DNA of 5,774 bases from Chloroflexota bacterium. GTDB taxonomy: Bacteria > Chloroflexota > Dehalococcoidia > Dehalococcoidales > UBA3254. Location of the stretch: positions 1-5,774 of the forward strand of contig JAGDMY010000105.1 of the NCBI GenBank assembly GCA_017860765.1, written 5' to 3'. Every line of letters begins with the position of its first letter. The stretch's first letter is position 1. Below are positions 1 to 4,865 of the stretch, one piece after another. The translations under genes and the position numbers were made by a program. The notes beneath the pieces are model-generated. The model ran no database searches. It saw only the letters and a program-made list of their open reading frames with translations, and was not told where the DNA came from.

Positions 1-161
1 TTATAGCAGGTCAGGATGAACTACCAGTTTGTATCCCCGGGGCTAATACGTTTCCTTCCAGTATATCCCCTTTGGATATTAATACCAAGTATCCTAAATA
101 AAATAAAGCGGGCTCAAAATATGCAAGGTACAACTGCCAAACCCCAGCTGCCCACGGGACT
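1..161. other. Intergenic stretch without a convincing gene
   Basis: This AT-rich spacer lies downstream of the leftward MR/MLE gene. I see no protein-like reading frame in it. The only open frame, 49 codons on the + strand from an ATG at 16, has weak ribosome-site support and runs into the end of the neighbouring gene. GTATCC-like words recur at 31-36, 61-68 (as GTATATCC) and 89-94, and there is a 6-bp hairpin ATATCC/GGATAT at 63-79. No clear rho-independent terminator follows the MR/MLE stop codon. A possible leftward promoter is listed separately. Confidence 0.6.
60..88 (-). promoter_or_regulatory. Possible leftward sigma-70/sigma-A promoter
   Basis: On the minus strand, TTGGTA (83-88, 4 of 6 matches to TTGACA) is followed after exactly 17 bases by TATACT (60-65, 5 of 6 matches to TATAAT). 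Transcription would start near base 53 and run off the left edge, presumably serving a gene outside the window. The surroundings are AT-rich, so a chance match is quite possible; no start codon with a ribosome site is visible downstream within the window. Confidence 0.3.
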
Positions 162-1388
162 TTAACCACCCACAATCCGCCGAACGGCCTTTTCTACATA
201 AGGCTGGTTATCGAAAACATCAATGCTGGTCTCTTTTCCCGTGTACAAATGGCGGCTCACGACATCTTCGTTGAGCTCCACACCGAGTCCCGGCTTTTTG
301 GGAGGTATTAAATACCCATCTTCCCATTGCAGGGGATCCTGCAGAATTTGGGCGTGAAAGCCGGCCATCGTCTCAATGCTCTCTTGAATTAAGAAATTCG
401 GGCTGCAAGTGCCTATTTGAATATTGGCCGAGGCCTCGATAGGCCCGGCATAAAGGTGCGGGGCTATCTGGGCATAGCTGGCCTCCGCCATACCGGCGAT
501 CTTTTTAGCTTCCAGGATGCCGCCTACCCGCCCCAGGGCCATCTGTAAAATGGAGGCAGCATGGCTCCTTAAGAGCTCGGCAAAGTCGTACTTGGTAGAC
601 AGCCTTTCGCCGGAGGCGATAGGTATGCTGGTGGACCTGGCTACCAGCGCCATTTCCTCCTTATTTTCAGGTGGTACCGGCTCCTCAAACCATAGAGGGT
701 CATACTTCTCAAGTCTCTTCGCCAGTCTTATGGCACAGGCCGTAGTCATTTGACCGTGCGTGCCCAGGAGGATGTCGCATTTGCCACCCACTGCTTCCCG
801 GATATTCCTCACTACCGCCTCAGCGGTGTCCAGGGTTTCTAAAGAAATTTGCAGCGGAGCGTAGCTGGTTGGCAGGCCGAGGGGATCGATTTTAATGGCA
901 GAGAAGCCCATTTTCACATACTCGGCAGCCCTTTCCCCGGCCAGCTCTGGGTTGGTCTGGACGTCTCCCTGACTGACCTTATCCGCCGCAGGGTAGAGAT
1001 AGGTGTAGCTCCTGAGTCTTTCATGGTACTGACCGCCCAGCAGGTTATAAATCGGCTGTCCGGTTGCCTTACCTATGATATCCCAGCAGGCCATTTCAAA
1101 GGCACTTAGAATGCCCATTTTGGTTAAGTCCGGGTGCTGGTCAAAACCACTGGCATAAATTTTCCTCCAGAGGCCCTCTATTTTAAAGGGATCACAACCG
1201 ATGACGAATCTCTCTCCAGTGCTCTTAATCAATTCAGCGACTACCTGGGGGTTGAAGGGGACGTCATAGGCTTCGCCAAGGCCGGAAATACCATCATCGG
1301 TGATCAATTTGAGGAATATCCAGTTGGCCCCGCCATGGAAGGGGGGAGGAACGCCAACTACGTATACCTTTAAATCCGCTATTTTCAC
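162..1388 (-). CDS. Mandelate racemase/muconate lactonizing enzyme family protein (enolase superfamily)
   Basis: A 408-residue enolase-superfamily protein resembling the sugar-acid dehydratases (galactonate, gluconate). Family members abstract a proton alpha to a carboxylate, usually with Mg2+; this substrate is unknown and the enzyme is probably cytoplasmic. The N-terminal capping domain includes the conserved ACWDIIGKATGQPIYNLLGG (about 100-119). The barrel shows KID (K166, D168), THG (H211), FEEP (E235), SGER (E261), the GMAEA strand, and the catalytic-type APH (H311) and QES (E336). Two canonical residues appear replaced: the first metal ligand by Gly209 (ILLGTHGQ) and the dyad Asp by Ala284 (QMALGRVGG). 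From memory, similar QM-x-LGRVGG sequences occur in other MR/MLE proteins, so this looks like a subgroup rather than decay. The GTG at 1386-1388 is chosen because GGAGGTG lies just upstream and translation from it opens with the typical MKIADLKVYVVG. An ATG eight codons earlier lacks a ribosome site. It is transcribed divergently from the Mo enzyme gene. Confidence 0.92.
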   Translation of the reverse strand: MKIADLKVYVVGVPPPFHGGANWIFLKLITDDGISGLGEAYDVPFNPQVVAELIKSTGERFVIGCDPFKIEGLWRKIYASGFDQHPDLTKMGILSAFEMACWDIIGKATGQPIYNLLGGQYHERLRSYTYLYPAADKVSQGDVQTNPELAGERAAEYVKMGFSAIKIDPLGLPTSYAPLQISLETLDTAEAVVRNIREAVGGKCDILLGTHGQMTTACAIRLAKRLEKYDPLWFEEPVPPENKEEMALVARSTSIPIASGERLSTKYDFAELLRSHAASILQMALGRVGGILEAKKIAGMAEASYAQIAPHLYAGPIEASANIQIGTCSPNFLIQESIETMAGFHAQILQDPLQWEDGYLIPPKKPGLGVELNEDVVSRHLYTGKETSIDVFDNQPYVEKAVRRIVGG

Positions 1389-1392
1389 CGGG

Positions 1393-1399
1393 CACCTCC
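1393..1399 (-). promoter_or_regulatory. Ribosome binding site fixing the GTG start of the MR/MLE gene
   Basis: GGAGGTG on the minus strand lies 4 bases from the GTG at 1386-1388 (6 bases counting from the end of GGAGG). It overlaps the N-terminal extension that the upstream ATG at 1410-1412 would give. That supports the GTG as the real start and the shorter 408-residue protein. Confidence 0.85.
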
Positions 1400-1472
1400 A
1401 AATTACGATCACGCCTTTACAGATGTTTTTTGTGTGAGGGCTGGCCGGCCGGCTCTTAGCCTGACTTGCCTG

Positions 1473-1501
1473 ATTATATCCCGTTTCTACGACCCAATCA
1501 A
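1473..1501 (-). promoter_or_regulatory. Promoter of the leftward MR/MLE gene
   Basis: On the minus strand TTGATT (1496-1501, 4 of 6 to the -35 consensus) is separated by exactly 17 bases from a perfect TATAAT (1473-1478). The predicted start is near 1466, giving a leader of about 78 bases before the GTG. The leader includes a very GC-rich palindromic patch (GCCGGCCGGC, 1444-1453). A direct repeat GCCTGA (1459-1464 and 1468-1473) abuts the -10 element. The CRP-like palindrome at 1522-1537 lies about 63.5 bases upstream of the predicted start. Confidence 0.7.
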
Positions 1502-1521
1502 CCGCCGGTGTTCCCTGGCGC

Positions 1522-1537
1522 TGTGACCGCTATCACT
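1522..1537. promoter_or_regulatory. CRP/FNR-family-like operator between the divergent promoters
   Basis: TGTGACCGCTATCACT is a TGTGA-N6-TCACT inverted repeat. It matches 9 of the 10 specified bases of the classical CRP consensus TGTGA-N6-TCACA. Its centre (1529.5) lies about 42.5 bases upstream of the start predicted for the rightward operon and about 63.5 bases upstream of the start predicted for the leftward gene, close to class II and class I activator positions respectively. The regulator is not encoded in the window. Members of the CRP/FNR family other than cAMP-CRP bind similar half sites, so the signal is unknown. Confidence 0.55.
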
Positions 1538-1559
1538 GTTGGTGGATATCTTTTTGTTA

Positions 1560-1565
1560 TATAAT
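1560..1565 (+). promoter_or_regulatory. -10 element of the rightward Mo enzyme operon
   Basis: A perfect TATAAT occurs within TTGTTATATAATTATGG. No good -35 box sits at 17 bases: the nearest candidate, TTGGTG (1539-1544), is only 15 bases away, and the base run at the ideal distance is TGTTGG. A weak or absent -35 is typical of activator-dependent promoters, which fits the palindrome at 1522-1537. An alternative reading is an extended -10, TGT followed by TATATA (1558-1563). The predicted start is near 1572, giving a leader of about 50 bases. Confidence 0.6.
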
Positions 1566-1607
1566 TATGGCATCCAAATCAGGTTCCGCATTTGATGCCA
1601 ACAATAG

Positions 1608-1613
1608 AAGGAG
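1608..1613 (+). promoter_or_regulatory. Ribosome binding site fixing the ATG start of the Mo enzyme
   Basis: AAGGAG lies 8 bases upstream of the ATG at 1622-1624. A longer in-frame start, TTG at 1592, has no ribosome site in front of it and would place this AAGGAG inside the coding region, so the ATG is preferred. Confidence 0.8.
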
Positions 1614-1621
1614 AAGATGAG

Positions 1622-3925
1622 ATGCCAGATAAACCCGCCGTTAATGAAGGCCTGGAAACCAAAAAAATAATCTGCTGGTCTTCGCCAGGTTGCAGTTCCG
1701 GCTGCGGGCTGCTGGTGCAGGTCAAGGATGGTGAGATTGTAAATATGCGGGGGAACCCGGACTTTCCGGGCAACCGGGGTGCAGTCTGCAAAGAAAGATT
1801 CCCGCATATCTTAAAGTGGCTCAAGCATCCTGACCAGTTGATGTACCCTCTGAAACGTCGCGGAGAACGGGGGGAAGACCAATGGGAAAGGATCTCCTGG
1901 GAACAGGCTTTAGACGAGATAGCCGCCAGGCTGACCTCGCTTAAAGCCCAATACGGAGCGGAAACATTGTCGGTAATTGAGGGGACTTACCGGAGTGCCC
2001 TCTACGGAATTCGTTCACGTTTTTTAAACCTTTTCGGCAATCCGGCTAACGTAGGTGCCCCGGGTACTTCGTGTGCCTGCAACAAGGTGGCATTAACCCT
2101 GGCCCTGGCGGGGGCCAACACTCCCAGGCCGATAAAAAATATAGCCAGCTATAGTACCTCAAAGTGTATTGTTTTCTGCGGCTGCAATCTTCCGGCTTCG
2201 CTGCCGGTAAACTGGAGGCATCTGAAAAACCAGCTGCAGCAAAAAACGAGGCCGAAGGTAATTGTCCTTGATCCCCGGCAGACTGAAATAGTGGAAAACG
2301 CCGATTACTGGCTGCAAGTCCGGCCGGGAACGGATGCAGCTCTCTTTATGGCCTGGATCAATGTTATCATTGAAGAAGGACTTTATGATAAGGACTTTGT
2401 GGAGCAATGGACCTTTGGTTTCGAGCAGCTCAAGCAGAGGGCGGCCGAATATCCACCTGAGAAGGTGGCCCGGATAACCTGGGTGCCGGCGGAGAAGATC
2501 AGAGAGTCCGCCCGCGTTTTTGCCACCCATACCCCGGGCTCTATTGTGACTGGCCTGGCGCCGGACCATTTTGGTCTTAATAGTATCCGGGTGGAGCAGG
2601 CCAGACTTTGCCTGGTAGCCATTACCGGAAACATGCGGGCAGAATGGGGCCTGGCGCCTTCCGGGCCGGGTCCGATTATAAATGGCCAAATGGCTATCCG
2701 GGACTCCATGCTGCAGATGGAGGAGCAACTCCCTCAGGCGCAGCGGAAGAAACAGCTCGGCAGTGATCGGTTCAAGCTGATGACCTGGCCGGCCTGGGAA
2801 ATCATCGACAAATATTACCGGCAGACTTATGGCATACCCCTGCCCATGAGCGGCCATTGCTACTGTGCTCCCGAGCCGTTGATATGGCGCAGCATTCTGG
2901 AAGGCAAACCCTACCCTACTAAAGCTTTGATCACCTGGAGCAGCAATCCGCTGATTAATGCCGCTAACACCAAGGTAGTTTACCAGGCCCTGAAGAGCCC
3001 TAACCTGGAGTTGCACGTAGTCCTGGAGCATTTCCTGACGCCGACCGCGATGCTGGCGGACTATGTGCTGCCGGCCGCCAGCAAATTAGAAATACCGGTC
3101 CTATCTACGCACGAGGACTTCGCCCCCTCCCTGGTAGCCGGAGAAAGGGCCATCCAACCTCTGGGAGAGCGACAACCGGACTACTATTTCTTCCGGGAGT
3201 TGGCCCGCAGATTGGGCTTCGGAGAATATTTCCCCTGGGAGTCGGAGGAAGAGTTAAATGATTATCGCCTGAAGCCCCTGGGGATGACTTTTAAAGAAGC
3301 GGCCCGGGGGAAATCGGAAGTGGTCAGCAGTGAGCCCTGGACATATGCCACGCTGAATCCGAAAACTGGCAGGCCGACCGGATTTGCAACTCCTTCCGGG
3401 AAGTTTGAGCTTTATTCCAATGTGCTTAAAGAGCTGGGTTACGACCCTCTTCCTTTCTTTGAAGAGCCTCCGGAAAGCCCGGTCAGGACCCCGGAACTTG
3501 CTCGAGATTATCCCCTGATATTAATCACCGGCGGGAGATGGATGCCCCAGTTCCATTCCGAACACCGGCAGTTGGGCATGGGCTTGCGTGAGCAGCACCC
3601 TGACCCTTTAGTGGAGATTCATCCCGATACTGCCTCTGAGTTGGGCGTCAGAGATGGCGATTGGGTCTATATTGAAACCCGGAGAGGGGTGATTAAGCAG
3701 AAAGCCAGGGTTACGGCGGGGATTCTTCCCCAAGTGGTGAATGTGGAGCACGAGTGGTGGTTCCCGGAACAGCCGCGGCGAGAGCCCTGGCTGGGTGGAA
3801 TGTGGCAGTCCAATGCCAATGTGCTAACCATGGATGACCCGGAGAGCTGCGACCAGCTAACCGGCAGCTGGCCGGCCAGGGCCCTGCTTTGCAAAGTCTA
3901 TAAGGTGCAGACACCTCAGGGTTAA
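1622..3925 (+). CDS. Molybdopterin (Mo/W) oxidoreductase, DMSO reductase superfamily
   Basis: A 767-residue catalytic subunit binding one [4Fe-4S] cluster and a Mo- or W-bis(pyranopterin guanine dinucleotide). The N-terminal cluster motif is C18-x5-C24-x3-C28-x27-C56; the usual C-x2-C is replaced by C-x5-C. The typical YPLKRRGERGE...RISWEQALDEIA block (75-101) follows. GTSCAC (149-153) sits where a metal-ligating Cys is expected, making Cys151 the likely ligand. VLDPRQTEI (215-223), RPGTDAAL (234-241), LADYVLP (478-484), TPSGKFELYS (590-599) and the C-terminal dinucleotide-binding barrel with HSEHRQL (645-651) and EWWFPE (711-716) complete the fold. Blocks resemble acetylene hydratase (from memory), but the residue after the second cluster Cys, Asp there, is Ser25 here, so that reaction is not implied. 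No twin-arginine signal or membrane segment is visible, so it is probably cytoplasmic. No ferredoxin-like or anchor subunit is encoded nearby; a nitroreductase follows. Substrate unknown. Confidence 0.93.
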   Translation: MPDKPAVNEGLETKKIICWSSPGCSSGCGLLVQVKDGEIVNMRGNPDFPGNRGAVCKERFPHILKWLKHPDQLMYPLKRRGERGEDQWERISWEQALDEIAARLTSLKAQYGAETLSVIEGTYRSALYGIRSRFLNLFGNPANVGAPGTSCACNKVALTLALAGANTPRPIKNIASYSTSKCIVFCGCNLPASLPVNWRHLKNQLQQKTRPKVIVLDPRQTEIVENADYWLQVRPGTDAALFMAWINVIIEEGLYDKDFVEQWTFGFEQLKQRAAEYPPEKVARITWVPAEKIRESARVFATHTPGSIVTGLAPDHFGLNSIRVEQARLCLVAITGNMRAEWGLAPSGPGPIINGQMAIRDSMLQMEEQLPQAQRKKQLGSDRFKLMTWPAWEIIDKYYRQTYGIPLPMSGHCYCAPEPLIWRSILEGKPYPTKALITWSSNPLINAANTKVVYQALKSPNLELHVVLEHFLTPTAMLADYVLPAASKLEIPVLSTHEDFAPSLVAGERAIQPLGERQPDYYFFRELARRLGFGEYFPWESEEELNDYRLKPLGMTFKEAARGKSEVVSSEPWTYATLNPKTGRPTGFATPSGKFELYSNVLKELGYDPLPFFEEPPESPVRTPELARDYPLILITGGRWMPQFHSEHRQLGMGLREQHPDPLVEIHPDTASELGVRDGDWVYIETRRGVIKQKARVTAGILPQVVNVEHEWWFPEQPRREPWLGGMWQSNANVLTMDDPESCDQLTGSWPARALLCKVYKVQTPQG

Positions 3926-3979
3926 ATTAAGATTAAAATTTCGAGGCCAAAATGCGCTTTCCGCTGAAGCCCGGAAGAC

Positions 3980-3986
3980 AAGGAGG
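3980..3986 (+). promoter_or_regulatory. Strong ribosome binding site for the TTG-started nitroreductase
   Basis: AAGGAGG, near-perfect to the 16S anti-Shine-Dalgarno, lies 5 bases upstream of TTG at 3992-3994. The strength of this site, and the fact that the conserved TRSIRRF motif follows only 13 residues later, make the TTG the start. The 66-base gap after the Mo enzyme stop holds no obvious terminator or promoter, so translation is probably from a shared transcript. Confidence 0.85.
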
Positions 3987-3991
3987 TTTAA

Positions 3992-4723
3992 TTGAATTAC
4001 GAAGCTGCTCTGGAACTAATGAAAAATACACGCAGTATACGCAGGTTTAAAGCGGACCCTCTTCCCGGTGCTTTTATTGACCAGATCATCGATGCCGGCA
4101 GATGGGCTCCCTCCGGTTTTAACCAGCAGCCCTGGGAATTTATCGTAATAAGAAAACCGGCCATAAAAAATAAAATCATCGAATTTTGCGGGGCTTCCGG
4201 CCAACAATCCGGACAGATGGAAACGGCCAGAGAGGACTGGCAAAAAACTCCCAAATGGGAGCCGGCCAGAATGGAGAACGATTTTAGATCGGCTCCGGTG
4301 TTTATCCTGGTGTGTGGCGATACCCGGACTCAGGCGGGACTGCCGATGTCGGTGAGATGCGATAAAACTCGTCTCCAGGGCATCTTCACCTCCAGCCTGG
4401 CCAATGCCTTTCTTTATATGCATATGGCAGCTTCATCGCTGGGGCTGGCATCGCAATGGATTTCCGCCACCGCCACTCCCTATGCCCAGTGTATGATAAA
4501 GGACCTGCTGGCTATACCTCAGGCGATGGAAATCTATGACATGCTGGTAGTGGGATACCCGGCTATGAAGCCCAGGCCCAAACTTTTAAGAGATAAGGCT
4601 AAAATGGTGCATTACGATCAATGCGACCCGGAATCCTTCCGCACAGATGAGGAGGTTAAGGATTTTATCCGCAAAGCCAGGGCCTGGAATATAGCTACCG
4701 AAAAGCGGAAAGCGGACCTTTAA
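3992..4723 (+). CDS. Nitroreductase-family flavoprotein
   Basis: A 243-residue protein of the FMN-dependent nitroreductase superfamily, usually homodimers that pass electrons from NAD(P)H or another donor to varied acceptors. The N-terminal FMN phosphate-binding motif is TRSIRRF (13-19, with R14, S15, R17). The second flavin-contact block is RWAPSGFNQQPWEF (37-50, with N44 and Q46). The helix SSLANAFLYMHMAASSLGL (134-152) and SQWIS (154-158) form the dimer and flavin region, and VVGYP (186-190) closes the fold. It is somewhat longer than minimal members (about 170-220 residues) because of a charged insert at about 68-98 and a C-terminal helix rich in Glu, Lys and Arg. No signal peptide or iron-sulfur cysteines are seen, so it is probably cytoplasmic. 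Being second in the operon suggests that it reduces or oxidises the same compound as the Mo enzyme, or shuttles its electrons; this is inference. Its true substrate may not be a nitro compound. Confidence 0.9.
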   Translation: MNYEAALELMKNTRSIRRFKADPLPGAFIDQIIDAGRWAPSGFNQQPWEFIVIRKPAIKNKIIEFCGASGQQSGQMETAREDWQKTPKWEPARMENDFRSAPVFILVCGDTRTQAGLPMSVRCDKTRLQGIFTSSLANAFLYMHMAASSLGLASQWISATATPYAQCMIKDLLAIPQAMEIYDMLVVGYPAMKPRPKLLRDKAKMVHYDQCDPESFRTDEEVKDFIRKARAWNIATEKRKADL

Positions 4724-4773
4724 AATTTATTTAACTATTCCACTAATTCCGCTCTCTTTAATGATAGGACAAC

Positions 4774-4801
4774 ATCAGGGAGGTGGACCCACCTCCCTGA
4801 T
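4774..4801. terminator. Inverted repeat between convergent genes, probable bidirectional terminator
   Basis: ATCAGGGAGGTGG (4774-4786) and CCACCTCCCTGAT (4789-4801) are perfect 13-base inverted copies with only two bases between them. In RNA this would fold as a stem of about 12 pairs with a four-base loop. It lies 50 bases after the nitroreductase stop and 64 bases beyond the stop of the convergent binding-protein gene, the expected place for a shared terminator. The following T-tract is weak on the plus strand (TTCAATTATC) and absent on the minus strand, so efficient intrinsic termination is not certain. Confidence 0.65.
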
Positions 4802-4865
4802 TCAATTATCTCAAGAGAAGAAATTCTTTAAAACTTCTGCCTCGAAAAGCTGCTCATTCGACCTT

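Noticed and set aside
72..100. A plus-strand promoter TTGGAT-17-TAAATA in the left spacer
   Set aside because: Only about half of each hexamer matches consensus, and it would drive transcription into the end of a convergent gene.
16..165. A 49-codon plus-strand open frame in the left spacer
   Set aside because: Its only ribosome-site candidate (GCAGG) is weak, the translation resembles no family I know, an in-frame stop lies just before the ATG, and it overlaps the end of the convergent MR/MLE gene.
1443..1454. GC-rich palindrome GGCCGGCCGGCT in the MR/MLE leader as a terminator or operator
   Set aside because: It is a short tandem of GGCC with no loop, no T-tract and no match to a known operator type, so it stays a compositional curiosity.
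1592..1621. A ten-residue N-terminal extension of the Mo enzyme from TTG at 1592
   Set aside because: There is no ribosome site before the TTG, and AAGGAG at 1608-1613 is ideally placed for the ATG at 1622.
2159..3031. A 290-codon open frame antisense to the Mo enzyme gene
   Set aside because: It lies wholly inside a gene with clear conserved motifs, its translation shows no recognisable domain, and long antisense frames are common opposite GC-biased codons.
1622..3925. Assignment of the Mo enzyme as acetylene hydratase
   Set aside because: Several blocks look alike, but the catalytic Asp next to the cluster Cys is Ser here and the cluster spacing differs, so only superfamily membership is supported.
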